Below are positions 7,016 through 15,975 of a stretch of DNA of 64,000 nucleotides, one piece after another. The position numbers and the translations under genes were made by a program. The notes beneath the pieces were generated by a model, which was not told the origin of the DNA, made no database searches, and saw only the letters and a program-made list of their open reading frames with translations. Origin of the DNA: UBA940 sp031548515 (lineage in GTDB: Bacteria; Bacteroidota; Bacteroidia; Bacteroidales; Rikenellaceae); contig JAVBRB010000009.1 of NCBI GenBank assembly GCA_031548515.1, forward strand, positions 8,453 through 72,452, read 5' to 3'. How positions within the stretch are numbered: position 1 is the stretch's first letter; every line of letters starts with the position of its first letter.

Positions 7016-8302
7016 TTACTGTTCGCAGGCGTTTTCGCGGCTTTCCCAGGTCATGTCGGACATGTCGGGAATAGGCTTGATGTATTCGCCGGCCTCGAGC
7101 TTGCCGCGCACCTTGTCAAAGCAATTGAGCGTGTACTCGACGTCTTCGAGCGTGTGGGCCGCCGTAGGAATGATGCGCAGGATAATCTCGCCTTTCGGGA
7201 TAACAGGGTAAACCACCACCGAGCAGAACAGGTTGTGGTTCTCGCGCAGGTCAACCACAAGGTTGGTCGCTTCTTCGACGCCGCCTTTCATATAAACCGG
7301 CGTTACAGGCGAAGCCGTGTCGCCGATGTTGAATCCACGATCGCGGAAACCTTTCTGCAGGGCATTCACGATCGTCCAGAGTTTGTCCTTATATTCGGGG
7401 TGTTTTCGGATCAGGTCGATGCGTTTCAACGAGCCGATCACCATTGGCATAGGGAGGCTCTTGGCGTAGAGCTGCGAACGCATATTGTAACGCATGATGT
7501 CGATGAGCCATTTGTGCGAAGCGACGAAAGCGCCTATCCCGGCCATAGATTTTGCAAACGTGTTGAACAGCACATCCACCCCGTCCGTGACGCCGAAATG
7601 CGAAGGGGTGCCCTGACCTTTGGGACCCATCGTTCCGAAGCCGTGCGCGTCGTCGACCAGCAGGCAGAAGTCGAACTCCTTTTTCAAAGCTACGATCTTG
7701 TCGAGCGGGCCGAGGTCGCCCTTCATTCCGAAGACGCCTTCGGTGATCACCAGGATGCCGCCGCCGTTCTCTTCGGCGACCGTCCGGGCATGGGTCAATT
7801 GCTTGCGCAGCGAGTCTATGTCGTTATGTTGGAAAACGAAGCGTTTGCCTTTGTGCATGCGCAGGCCGTCGATGATGCAGGCGTGTGCCTCGGCGTCGTA
7901 GACCACCACGTCGCGCGGCGACAGCAGAACGTCGATGATCGAGATCATTCCCTGGTAGCCGAAGTTCAGCAGGAAAGCGTCTTCCTTGCCGACGAAGGCG
8001 GCGAGTTCGCGTTCCAACTGTTCATGCCATTTGGTCTGTCCGCTCATCATGCGCGCGCCCATCGGGGCGGCCATTCCGAAATCGGCGGCGCCTTTGGCGT
8101 CGGCTTCACGAACTTCGGGGTGGCTTGCAAGTCCCAGGTAGTTGTTGAGGCTCCAGTTGAGCACCTCTTTGCCGCGGAATTTCATGCGGGGGCCTATATC
8201 GCCTTCCAGTTTCGGGAAGGTGAAATAACCGTGCGATTGTTTCTGGTGCTGGCCGATAGGGCCTCCTGCAAATTTCTGCAGCCTGTCTAAGATGTTTACC
8301 AT
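7016..8302 (-). CDS. PLP-dependent alpha-oxoamine synthase (serine palmitoyl-/cysteate acyltransferase-like)
   Basis: A 428-residue class II aminotransferase-fold enzyme of the alpha-oxoamine synthase family, which condenses an amino acid with an acyl thioester and releases CO2. Visible features are NNYLGLASHPEV near 53, the glycine-rich GYQG near 114, DDAHGFGTMG near 217 (PLP-contacting Asp) and the PLP lysine in NTFAKSMAGIGAFV near 250. At the N-terminus, PRMKFRGKEVLNWSLNNYLG replaces the usual KBL/BioF start. Members include BioF, Kbl, HemA, serine palmitoyltransferase and the cysteate acyltransferase of sulfonolipid synthesis. No biotin genes are nearby, so a membrane-lipid role is the better inference; substrate choice (Ser or cysteate) cannot be decided by eye. 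Its own promoter is at 8347-8354. Confidence 0.8.
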   Translation of the reverse strand: MVNILDRLQKFAGGPIGQHQKQSHGYFTFPKLEGDIGPRMKFRGKEVLNWSLNNYLGLASHPEVREADAKGAADFGMAAPMGARMMSGQTKWHEQLERELAAFVGKEDAFLLNFGYQGMISIIDVLLSPRDVVVYDAEAHACIIDGLRMHKGKRFVFQHNDIDSLRKQLTHARTVAEENGGGILVITEGVFGMKGDLGPLDKIVALKKEFDFCLLVDDAHGFGTMGPKGQGTPSHFGVTDGVDVLFNTFAKSMAGIGAFVASHKWLIDIMRYNMRSQLYAKSLPMPMVIGSLKRIDLIRKHPEYKDKLWTIVNALQKGFRDRGFNIGDTASPVTPVYMKGGVEEATNLVVDLRENHNLFCSVVVYPVIPKGEIILRIIPTAAHTLEDVEYTLNCFDKVRGKLEAGEYIKPIPDMSDMTWESRENACEQ

Positions 8303-8346
8303 GATTGTATTTGTTTTTTAGTCGTTTATTCTCTCTTGAAATCCCG

Positions 8347-8354
8347 CAAATTTA
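8347..8354 (-). promoter_or_regulatory. -7 promoter box for the acyltransferase gene
   Basis: The minus strand reads TAAATTTG, an exact TAnnTTTG match, 44 bp upstream of the ATG at 8302. No clear TTTG -33 box. The rest of the 400-bp gap at 8303-8705 is AT-rich, with no supported gene. Confidence 0.5.
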
Positions 8355-8582
8355 CGGATAATTTTTTCTTTACTCCCTTTTGCCTGTTAAAAAGTGGTTA
8401 AAAGATTTTACTTTGCAGTAAATAAACATAACCGGGACGGTTTCCAATTTCTTTTAAGCGAAATACATGTTAAATAAGGCTTAAATAAGGCGATAGATTG
8501 TTTTCAGATACAATATAAATCGCGCTGTCCCGTTAAAAACTCATAACTTTAATTTACCGCACAGTTAAAACTGCCGGTAAAC

Positions 8583-8613
8583 TTGCGTTTTCGCTCAACT
8601 TGCACTAACTTTG
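8583..8613 (+). promoter_or_regulatory. Promoter of the bamD operon
   Basis: TTG (8583-8585), a 20-bp gap and TAACTTTG (8606-8613) match the Bacteroidetes -33/-7 promoter. The start point would be near 8618, leaving a leader of about 90 nt before bamD that contains a GC-rich hairpin-prone stretch (CCCCGGCGG to TCCGGGGGC). Confidence 0.65.
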
Positions 8614-8705
8614 CTCCGCGGTTTTTGTCCCCGGCGGCCAAGCCCATTAATCCGGGGGCTTTGGACCTGTTGTTTTTGGGGATAGGAACCCTTCTCTGAA
8701 AGAAT

Positions 8706-9713
8706 ATGAAAAAAGGCCTTGTAATAGTGACACTGGCGCTTACTGCGGTTATTGCGGTGGGAAGTGTGGATTTTGCGGATGCCAGATCTTCGTCGCAGTA
8801 TGTCACCAAAGATGAAAAACGGCTCGAAAAAGAGCGTAAGATCGCTGAAAAAGCCACCAAAACCACCGAACTACAGGTGAAAGAGGGTAGAACGCCCGGC
8901 TATAGCAAACTGCTCAAAAGCAACAGTTACGACCTTATGTACACAGAGGGCCTGCGCTATTACAACATGAAAAGGAAAGGGCGGGATGCGAACAGCGGCG
9001 CAAATTACCAGAAGGCGCAGAACCTGTTCGACCGGGTGTACCAGTCGCAGACTTTCAGGGGTACGGACAGGGAGGACTCGTTATCGTACTATCTGGGATG
9101 TTCGTTTTACAAGGCCGGGTCGTTCGAGGTCAGCGAACAGATCTTCGATAACTTCCGCCACAGTTTTCCTTCCAGTATCTTCATCGAGGATGTGGAGTAC
9201 ATGTATGCAATGGGCTTTTATTTTTCATCGCCTGCCCCGCAATATGACCAGTCCACGACTCTGCGCGCGATGATCTCTATCACGGAATACCAGGGGCGCT
9301 TTCCCAACACCGTCAAAAAGACCGAATGCGAGGAACGGATGGCCGAACTGCAGCAGAAACTCTATGTGAAATCGTATGAGAACGCCAAGTTATATTACAC
9401 TATCGGACAGTACAAGGCTGCGGTGCGTGCTCTCAATAACGCGATAGACGAATTCCCGGAATCTCCATACCGCGAGGAACTGATGTATCTCGCGACCAAA
9501 TCGGGATATCTGTTCGCCAGAAATTCGGTCGCGAGCCAGACGACAGACCGTTATATGTCCATGATGGACAGTTACTATAACCTCATATCGGAATACCCCG
9601 GAACCGCGCACCTGAAAGAGGTCGAGAAAATGCACGCCGAAGCGGCGGAACATATAGCTAAACACACGAAAAACGAAGCAACAACAACCATAGAGGAGCA
9701 AAATGGAAACTAA
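8706..9713 (+). CDS. bamD: Outer-membrane assembly factor BamD-like TPR protein
   Basis: A 335-residue exported protein built of TPR-like helical hairpins: KLLKSNSYDLMYTEGLRYYN near 78, AQNLFDRVYQSQ, YYLGCSFYKAGSFEVSEQIFDNF and YKAAVRALNNAIDEFPESPYREEL. This spacing fits BamD, the Bam-complex partner that helps fold outer-membrane beta-barrels. The N-terminus is a signal peptide (MKKGLVIVTLALTAVIAVG) that appears to be cut after FADA, and there is no lipobox Cys in the first 80 residues although BamD is normally a lipoprotein. rpoZ overlaps its last 11 bp and coaC/coaB follow, the gene order seen around bamD in Bacteroidales. Confidence 0.85.
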   Translation: MKKGLVIVTLALTAVIAVGSVDFADARSSSQYVTKDEKRLEKERKIAEKATKTTELQVKEGRTPGYSKLLKSNSYDLMYTEGLRYYNMKRKGRDANSGANYQKAQNLFDRVYQSQTFRGTDREDSLSYYLGCSFYKAGSFEVSEQIFDNFRHSFPSSIFIEDVEYMYAMGFYFSSPAPQYDQSTTLRAMISITEYQGRFPNTVKKTECEERMAELQQKLYVKSYENAKLYYTIGQYKAAVRALNNAIDEFPESPYREELMYLATKSGYLFARNSVASQTTDRYMSMMDSYYNLISEYPGTAHLKEVEKMHAEAAEHIAKHTKNEATTTIEEQNGN

Positions 9714-10035
9714 AAAAACCGTACCCAACAACACGGTTACCCGCAAGATGATCGATATCGATACTCCCACGGGCAACATCTACGAATCGGTGGCCATCAT
9801 TTCGAAAAGGGCCAACCAGATATCGACGAATCTAAAGCAGGAGTTGATGCGCAAGCTCGACGAGTTCTCCACAACGACCGATTCGCTTGAGGAAACTTTC
9901 GAGAACCGCGAACAGATCGAGATATCGAAATACTATGAACGCATGCCCAAAGCCACGCTCATAGCTACCGAAGAATTCCTCAATGGTGAAGTATACTACC
10001 GTGAAGGCGGTAGCGCCGAAGCTGGAGAGGCGTAA
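9703..10035 (+). CDS. rpoZ: DNA-directed RNA polymerase omega subunit (Rpb6/RpoZ family)
   Basis: A small 110-residue acidic protein starting METKKTVPNNTVTRKMIDID and containing GNIYESVAIISKRANQIS, the omega/Rpb6 core that clamps the beta-prime subunit, then a Bacteroidetes-type extension (KQELMRKLDEFST). The ATG lies inside the end of bamD (11-bp overlap), so translational coupling is likely. coaC follows. Identification rests on the short core motif and the bamD-rpoZ-coaBC order; the family is divergent. Confidence 0.8.
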   Translation: METKKTVPNNTVTRKMIDIDTPTGNIYESVAIISKRANQISTNLKQELMRKLDEFSTTTDSLEETFENREQIEISKYYERMPKATLIATEEFLNGEVYYREGGSAEAGEA

Positions 10036-10107
10036 GCCGGAAGGGCGGCGGCAGGTTTGTATGGAACCGCCGTCGGCGTTCCGACCGGTCGATATGATTT
10101 GTGCAGG

Positions 10108-10650
10108 ATGCTCAAAGGAAAGAATATAATCGTCGGTGTGACGGGCAGCATAGCAGCCTATAAGGCTGCTATACTTGTCAGATCGCTGGTCAAGGCCGGT
10201 GCGGACGTCCGCGTGCTGATGACGCCGTTGGCCAAAGAATTCATAACTCCGCTGACGATGGCCACCCTTTCCAAACACCCTATTCTGGTCGAGTTTTTCA
10301 ATCCCGAGAACGGCGAGTGGAACAGCCATGTTTCGCTGGGAGAATGGGCCGACGCGCTTGTCATAGCCCCGGCCACGGCCAATACTATGGCTAAAATGGC
10401 TGCCGGAGTGGCCGATAATCTTCTGCTTACGACATACCTTTCGGCACGCTGTCCGGTCTTTGTCGCTCCGGCGATGGACCTCGACATGTACGTCCATGCG
10501 GCAACTCAGGCCAATATCGAACGATTGCATATGCTAGGTGTCGGCATCATCGAACCGGCCGAGGGCGAACTCGCGAGCGGACTTTCGGGCAAGGGACGCA
10601 TGGCCGAACCCGAAGATATAATGGCGTATCTCGCTGAGCGGTTTTCGTGA
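10108..10650 (+). CDS. coaC: Phosphopantothenoylcysteine decarboxylase (CoaC half of CoaBC)
   Basis: A flavoprotein that decarboxylates 4'-phosphopantothenoylcysteine to 4'-phosphopantetheine in coenzyme A synthesis. The 180-residue product has GVTGSIAAYKAA near 9, the key His in WNSHVSLGEWADALVIAPATANTMAKMA near 72, and the substrate clamp PVFVAPAMDLDMY near 115. An upstream in-frame start at 10057 would add 17 residues; ATG 10108 gives the usual MLKGKNIIVGVTGS start. In most relatives this domain is fused to CoaB; here it stops (EDIMAYLAERFS) right where the linker should begin, and a palindromic repeat separates it from coaB. Confidence 0.9.
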   Translation: MLKGKNIIVGVTGSIAAYKAAILVRSLVKAGADVRVLMTPLAKEFITPLTMATLSKHPILVEFFNPENGEWNSHVSLGEWADALVIAPATANTMAKMAAGVADNLLLTTYLSARCPVFVAPAMDLDMYVHAATQANIERLHMLGVGIIEPAEGELASGLSGKGRMAEPEDIMAYLAERFS

Positions 10651-10765
10651 AAAACGCCCGCCTGCTGCGTTAAGCTCAAATTTGGGATCCTCACATACGC
10701 ATGTATGCTGCGGTTTCAAATTTTTCGCAAGCCTTGCATCCGGGCATTTTTGATGAAAACAGTCT
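10651..10765. repeat. Intergenic palindromic repeat, copy B (between coaC and coaB)
   Basis: Contains CTGCGTTAAGCTC (10664-10676), a central hairpin CTCACATACG (10690-10699) / GTATGCTGCG (10703-10712) and TCGCAAGCCTTGCAT (10725-10739). Flanks and layout match copy C (CTGCGTTACGCTC at 21589-21601, TCGCAAGCCTTGTAT at 21650-21664). The stem sequence differs (CATAC/GTATG instead of TTTAC/GTAAA) but pairing is kept. Confidence 0.8.
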
Positions 10766-10768
10766 GTT

Positions 10769-11416
10769 ATGTCATTGAAAGATCGTAAATTTCTTGTAAC
10801 TGCCGGGCCTACAATCGAGGCGATCGATCCGGTTCGTTTCATCTCCAACCATTCCACAGGTAAAATGGGTTACGCGATAGCGGCCGAACTGGCTGTGCGC
10901 GGGGCCGATGTAACGTTGATAAGCGGCCGTACCGCACTGCCCGTTCCGGCGGGAGTGAGGCGTGTCGATGTGGTTTCGGCTGAAGACATGTACCGCGAAA
11001 GTGTCGCCCTGTGGCCATCGGTAGACGGAGCCGTGATGTGCGCAGCCGTGGCCGACTACACTCCTGTAGAAGTGAGCGGGGTAAAGATGAAAAAGCAGGG
11101 GGGCAATCTCTCCATCGAACTGAAACCCACCAAAGACATAGCGGCCGAGATGGGAACAACCAAACGGGACGGTCAACTGCTCGTAGGTTTTGCTCTCGAA
11201 ACCGACCACGAAGAGGAGAACGCCCTGCGTAAACTCGAATTCAAGAACCTCGATTTTATAGTGCTGAATTCGCTGAGGGACGCGGGTGCGGGTTTCGGCG
11301 TCGACACCAACCGTATCTCGATATTGGACCGCATGGGCCGTACCGATTTCCCCCTCGAATCGAAGCACGACGCGGCTGTGCGCATCGTAGATAGAATAGA
11401 AGTATCGGTAAAATAA
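10769..11416 (+). CDS. coaB: Phosphopantothenate-cysteine ligase (CoaB half of CoaBC)
   Basis: Joins 4'-phosphopantothenate and cysteine using CTP in coenzyme A synthesis. The 215-residue protein begins MSLKDRKFLVTAGPTIEAIDPVR and shows the CoaB motifs: ISNHSTGKMGYAIA near 28, the AAVADYTP loop near 90, the KLEF..K and VGFALET segments, and NSLRDAGAGFG near 165. It normally forms the C-terminal half of bifunctional CoaBC. Here it has its own ATG 118 bp after coaC, across a palindromic repeat. Both halves look complete, so separate but functional enzymes are likely. Confidence 0.9.
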   Translation: MSLKDRKFLVTAGPTIEAIDPVRFISNHSTGKMGYAIAAELAVRGADVTLISGRTALPVPAGVRRVDVVSAEDMYRESVALWPSVDGAVMCAAVADYTPVEVSGVKMKKQGGNLSIELKPTKDIAAEMGTTKRDGQLLVGFALETDHEEENALRKLEFKNLDFIVLNSLRDAGAGFGVDTNRISILDRMGRTDFPLESKHDAAVRIVDRIEVSVK

Positions 11417-11461
11417 ACCGCTGCCGGCGTTCCGACAAATACGGCCCTAAAGCCGTGTTTC

Positions 11462-14293
11462 TTATTCAATACCCATATTTTTCAGAAAATGCCCGGTGTA
11501 GCTTCCGGGATTGGCGGCGACCTGTTCCGGCGTTCCTACAGCGACCACCCGGCCGCCCGCTGCTCCGCCCTCGGGACCTATGTCCATTATATGGTCGGCG
11601 GTTTTGATGACGTCGAGATTATGTTCTATGACGATCATCGTGTTGCCCCGGTCTACCAGCAGGTTTATCACCTCCAACAGCTGCCGCACGTCCTCGAAAT
11701 GGAGTCCGGTGGTGGGTTCGTCAAGTATGTAAAGGGTACGTCCGGTCTCCTGCCGCGCGAGTTCGGCCGAAAGCTTGATGCGCTGGCTCTCGCCTCCGGA
11801 AAGCGTAGTGCAGGGTTGGCCGAGTTTAAGGTAGCCGAGTCCGACGCTCTGTATGGCACGCAGTTTCTGGTATATTTTAGGGATGTGCTCGAAGAACTCC
11901 ACGGCCATGTTGACAGTCATCTCAAGCACGTCGTTGATGCTCCTGCCCTTGTATTTTACTTCCAGTGTTTCGCGGTTGTAGCGCTTGCCGCCGCACGCTT
12001 TGCAGCGCACGTAAACGTCCGGGAGGAAGTTCATCTCTATGGTCTGCACCCCTGCGCCTCGGCACTCCTCGCACCGTCCGCCCTTGACGTTGAACGAAAA
12101 ACGTCCGGCTTTGAAGCCCCGTATCTGGGCGTCGGGCGTCTGCTCGAACAGTTTCCTGATGTCGGCGAAAACGTTGGAGTAGGTGGCCGGATTGCTGCGG
12201 GGTGTTCGCCCGATGGGCGACTGGTCCACTACGACGAGCTTGTCTATGTTTTCAAGCCCATCGATACTGTCGTGGGCCAGCGGTTGGGCGTATGAATTGT
12301 ACAGCGCGCGGCTCAGCGCTGGACGCAGCGTGTCGTTCACGAGCGTCGATTTTCCGCTGCCGCTCACTCCTGTCACGCATATCATCTTGCCTAATGGAAA
12401 TTCCGCCGTCAGGTTTTTCAGATTGTTGCCCCGAGCGCCCTTCACCGTGATCTTGTGGCCGTTGCCTTTACGCCGTGTTTTAGGGACTTCTATGGCCTTC
12501 CGCCCGGAAAGGTAATCGGCGGTTATGGAGTCGGGCGCAGCTAAAATGTCGTCGATCGTTCCGGCAGCGACGATATGGCCCCCTTTGCGTCCGGCCCGCG
12601 GCCCCACGTCTACGATGAAATCGGCGCTTCGGATCATTTCTTCGTCGTGTTCGACGACTATGATCGAGTTTCCTGCGTCGCGAAGCTCTTCCAGGCTGCC
12701 GATCAGTTTGCGGTTGTCGCGCTGGTGTAACCCGATGCTGGGTTCGTCAAGGATGTAGAGCACGTTCACGAGTTGGGAGCCTATCTGCGTGGCGAGGCGG
12801 ATGCGCTGGCTCTCGCCCCCCGATAGCGAACGCGAACTGCGCCCCAACGACAGGTACCCAAGTCCCACTTTCACGAGGAACCCCAACCGGTCGCGTATCT
12901 CCTTGACTATCTCTTTCGCTATCTTTTGTTCCTTTTGGTTGAACAGTTTTTCGATCCCCTCCATCCACTTCCAGAACTCTTCGACGCTCATGGCCGACAA
13001 CTCGGCGAGATTGCGGTCGCCGATGCGGAACTGCAGCGCCTCGCTCCGCAGGCGGCTGCCCCCGCACTCCGAACATGCCTCGCGCACGAGGAACTGCTCT
13101 TTCCAGTTTTCGGTGTGCTTGTCGTCATCGAGCCGTTCTAACCATTCGGCGATACCCTCCCACGACACCATCTGGTTGCCGCCCGAATGGCTGAACGCTG
13201 TCGTATCGATGCGCAGGGGTTCGGGGTCGCCGTAAAGTACAGTATTGAGACTATCCTCGGAAATGGTGTTTACCGGGTCGTCTATAGTAAAATCGTATCG
13301 CGCCCCCAGTTTCTCCATTATGGAGAAAAGCATGTTGTTCTTGTGTTTGCCCAAGGGTTCTATCGCCCCTGCTCGGATGCTTTTCCTGGGGTTTGGGATT
13401 ATCTTGCTTTGGTCGAAACGAGCCTCCTCGCCGAGGCCCCCGCACCTGGGGCACGCTCCCTGCGGCGAATTGAATGAGAACGAGTGCGGTGCCGGATCGT
13501 TGAACGAAACGCCGGTCGACGGGCACATCAGGTGGCGGCTGTAATATCGCGCCGCTTCGGCCTCGTAGTCGTAGAGCATCATCGTGCCCTTGCCCTGCCG
13601 CATAGCCTCGCGCAGGCTTTTCATCAATCTTTCACGGGCGTCATCTTTCACGACGAGTCGGTCGATGACAAGTTCTATGGTGTGTATCTTATAACGGTCC
13701 AGTTTCATCCCGTGGGTGAATTCGCACATCTCGCCATCGATGCGGGCATAGGTGAAACCCTTGCGCGTCAGACCTTCGAAAAGTTCGCGGTAGTGTCCTT
13801 TGCGACCCCTGACGATGGGAGCCAGCAAGGCTATTTTCCGGCCCGCGTAACCCTCCGTTATGAGGCCGGCTATCTGGTCGTCGGTGTAGTGGACCATCTC
13901 CTCGCCCGTCACCGGCGAGTAAGCCCTCGACGCGCGTGCGAACAGCAGGCGCAGGAAGTCGTTTATCTCGGTGATGGTGCCCACGGTCGAGCGCGGGTTC
14001 TTGCCGGTAGTCTTCTGTTCGATGGCCACCACTGGACTGAGGCCCGTGATCTTGTCCACGTCGGGACGCTCCATGCTTCCCACAAACTGGCGCGCGTAGA
14101 TCGACAGCGTCTCCATGTAACGACGCTGCCCTTCGGCGTAGATGGTGTCGAAAGCCAGCGACGACTTGCCCGAACCCGACAGCCCTGTTATCACTACGAG
14201 TTTGTCTCGGGGTATTTCCAGGTCGACGTTCTTGAGGTTGTGCACCCTCGCGCCGTATATCGATATTTTCTCTTCCAAAGGATTGTTCAGCAT
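11462..14293 (-). CDS. uvrA: Excinuclease ABC subunit A
   Basis: The damage-recognition ATPase of nucleotide excision repair (works with UvrB and UvrC). The 943-residue product has two ABC ATPase halves with Walker A loops GLSGSGKSSLAF near 30 and GVSGSGKSTLVND near 630, signature motifs SGGESQRIRLA near 485 and SGGESQRIKLSAE near 825, and zinc-finger cysteines CPRCGG and CEECRGAG/CKACGG. ATG 14293 gives the standard start MLNNPLEEKISIYGARVHNL; an in-frame extension to 14356 would add 21 atypical residues. It stands alone, with coaB convergent on one side and the MFS transporter upstream. Confidence 0.96.
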   Translation of the reverse strand: MLNNPLEEKISIYGARVHNLKNVDLEIPRDKLVVITGLSGSGKSSLAFDTIYAEGQRRYMETLSIYARQFVGSMERPDVDKITGLSPVVAIEQKTTGKNPRSTVGTITEINDFLRLLFARASRAYSPVTGEEMVHYTDDQIAGLITEGYAGRKIALLAPIVRGRKGHYRELFEGLTRKGFTYARIDGEMCEFTHGMKLDRYKIHTIELVIDRLVVKDDARERLMKSLREAMRQGKGTMMLYDYEAEAARYYSRHLMCPSTGVSFNDPAPHSFSFNSPQGACPRCGGLGEEARFDQSKIIPNPRKSIRAGAIEPLGKHKNNMLFSIMEKLGARYDFTIDDPVNTISEDSLNTVLYGDPEPLRIDTTAFSHSGGNQMVSWEGIAEWLERLDDDKHTENWKEQFLVREACSECGGSRLRSEALQFRIGDRNLAELSAMSVEEFWKWMEGIEKLFNQKEQKIAKEIVKEIRDRLGFLVKVGLGYLSLGRSSRSLSGGESQRIRLATQIGSQLVNVLYILDEPSIGLHQRDNRKLIGSLEELRDAGNSIIVVEHDEEMIRSADFIVDVGPRAGRKGGHIVAAGTIDDILAAPDSITADYLSGRKAIEVPKTRRKGNGHKITVKGARGNNLKNLTAEFPLGKMICVTGVSGSGKSTLVNDTLRPALSRALYNSYAQPLAHDSIDGLENIDKLVVVDQSPIGRTPRSNPATYSNVFADIRKLFEQTPDAQIRGFKAGRFSFNVKGGRCEECRGAGVQTIEMNFLPDVYVRCKACGGKRYNRETLEVKYKGRSINDVLEMTVNMAVEFFEHIPKIYQKLRAIQSVGLGYLKLGQPCTTLSGGESQRIKLSAELARQETGRTLYILDEPTTGLHFEDVRQLLEVINLLVDRGNTMIVIEHNLDVIKTADHIMDIGPEGGAAGGRVVAVGTPEQVAANPGSYTGHFLKNMGIE

Positions 14294-14450
14294 CAAATAA
14301 AAATTCTTCTTCCACTTTCGCAAAAACATACGGTTTTGCGAGTCCCCCCTTATCAAAGGGATACAGGGGGATTATGAAAAAAAGTAAAACGTGTAAAGAT
14401 ATGCAATTATTTCCTAACCTTGTGCCAATGGTATAGGCATGAAAGAAAAT

Positions 14451-14477
14451 GCCCCAAAAGTGTCCAACTTTTGGGGC
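14451..14477 (-). terminator. Terminator after the MFS transporter gene
   Basis: GCCCCAAAAGT (14451-14461) pairs perfectly with ACTTTTGGGGC (14467-14477) around a 5-nt loop. On the minus strand it is followed by ATTTTCTTTC, about 40 bp after the transporter stop codon. Confidence 0.75.
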
Positions 14478-14517
14478 GTAGTCCACAAACAGGCTCGGGG
14501 TGCAATACAGAGTCTTT

Positions 14518-15924
14518 TTACTTCTTTATGTTGGGCTGTTCGAGTCCGTAGCCCTTGCGCCGGTCTTCGCGTTTCAGCAGCAGCGCAAAAATCACCGACA
14601 GGATGCCGAATCCTGCGAAAATAGTCATAGGGATGGAGTAGTCGTATTTTGTGGTTTCGATGCCGTCGATGAGTATCGTGCCCACGATGCAGAACTTGTC
14701 CAGCACCCAGCCGATCAGCAGGGGTACGCACGAAAGCCCGATGTTCTGTATCCAAAAAATCACCGAATAAGCCGTTCCCAGCTTTTGGAACGGTATGATT
14801 TTGGGTACCGAAGGCCACATGGCCGAAGGAACCAGCGAGAACGCTGCCCCGAGAACTATCATCAGCAGTACCGCGACCCAGGTCTGGTCGAGCATCGGTA
14901 CTGCGAACAGCGTGTGGACCACTACCAGAAGCACTGCGCCGATCACCATTATGGAGGCACCGCGTCCCTTATGATCGTAGACCGTACCGAACAGCGGCGT
15001 CATCAGCATGTTGCCGAGAGGCAGCAGCGCCATTATCGAACCGGCCCAGTCGGTGGAAACGTTGAATTTCTGGATCATCAGGTCCGTTACGAACTTAAGG
15101 AACGGGAATACTGCCGAATAAAACAACAGACACAGCAGTGTGATGTACCAGAATCCGCGTATTTTAATGATTGACACGATGTCCGAAACCTTAAATTCGT
15201 CTTCCGCTGCCGTTTTGCTTCCGGCCGCCGCTTCGGCCCGTTCCCTGTCGGCCCGTTTGTCTATCATGATGTAGACGAGGAACACCAGAAGGCCGATCAC
15301 CAGCATGAGCAGGCAAGCTGCCAACGGCGCCGAGATGGTTCCGAAATGCTTGGCTATGGGAATAGGGGCGAATCCGGCAATCATGGTCCCTATGCGCCCT
15401 GCGGCCACGTTAAGCCCCATCGCAAGAGCCAGAGAGTGTCCTGTGAACCATTTTACGACGATTTTGGTGGCTGTGATGCCGATCATCTCGATACCAGTGC
15501 CGAATACGCCGAAACCTAACATGGCATAAAACACCTGGCTTTTGAGCGAAAATGCTTCCCAACCGAAAATTCTGAGTGAGGTCACGGCGCCGCCGAAGTC
15601 GGCTGAAACGGCCCAATACTGCATGGCTGTACCGGCCAGCATCAGCACGGTGGCGATAACGCCCGTTATTCTCGGTCCGAGTTTGTCGAGCATCATGCCT
15701 CCGAAAATGAGCATGAACAGGAAGATGTTGAATATGCCGTAGCCGAACAAATATGCGCCGTAGTCGCTCGAAGACCATCCTTGTTGTTGTTCGAGCATGG
15801 TTTTCAGCGGCGACATGACGTCGGATACTATATAGCCGGTCAGCATCGTGAACGACACCAGGATCAGCACTGTCCAGCGCGCCGCCGGGGAATCGCTCAG
15901 TTTTTTACGTAATTTTTCTACCAT
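14518..15924 (-). CDS. Major facilitator superfamily transporter
   Basis: A 468-residue polytopic inner-membrane protein with about 12 hydrophobic segments in two six-helix halves split by a charged loop (DKRADRERAEAAAGSKTAAEDE, about 218-239). Motifs of the MFS loop are visible: GGMMLDKLGPRITG near 76 and its second-half counterpart FGTVYDHKGRGAS near 312. The sequence is of the MFSD1-like / uncharacterised Bacteroidales MFS type (GYIVSDVMSPLKTMLEQQQGW), so the substrate cannot be named. It is a single gene with its own terminator at 14451-14477; the upstream neighbour on the same strand is the TPR protein gene. Confidence 0.85.
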   Translation of the reverse strand: MVEKLRKKLSDSPAARWTVLILVSFTMLTGYIVSDVMSPLKTMLEQQQGWSSSDYGAYLFGYGIFNIFLFMLIFGGMMLDKLGPRITGVIATVLMLAGTAMQYWAVSADFGGAVTSLRIFGWEAFSLKSQVFYAMLGFGVFGTGIEMIGITATKIVVKWFTGHSLALAMGLNVAAGRIGTMIAGFAPIPIAKHFGTISAPLAACLLMLVIGLLVFLVYIMIDKRADRERAEAAAGSKTAAEDEFKVSDIVSIIKIRGFWYITLLCLLFYSAVFPFLKFVTDLMIQKFNVSTDWAGSIMALLPLGNMLMTPLFGTVYDHKGRGASIMVIGAVLLVVVHTLFAVPMLDQTWVAVLLMIVLGAAFSLVPSAMWPSVPKIIPFQKLGTAYSVIFWIQNIGLSCVPLLIGWVLDKFCIVGTILIDGIETTKYDYSIPMTIFAGFGILSVIFALLLKREDRRKGYGLEQPNIKK

Positions 15925-15975
15925 TGATTAATAAGTATAAGTTGTCGTGTTTTTTAATTTGAACCGCCGCGGCCA

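Noticed and set aside
6995..8290. 431-residue open frame on the plus strand
   Set aside because: It is antisense to the well-supported alpha-oxoamine synthase gene and has a His/Asp/Arg-rich composition typical of a shadow frame in GC-rich DNA.
13484..14377. 297-residue open frame antisense to uvrA
   Set aside because: It lies opposite the uvrA N-terminal half, which carries clear ABC ATPase motifs; no independent motif or start context.
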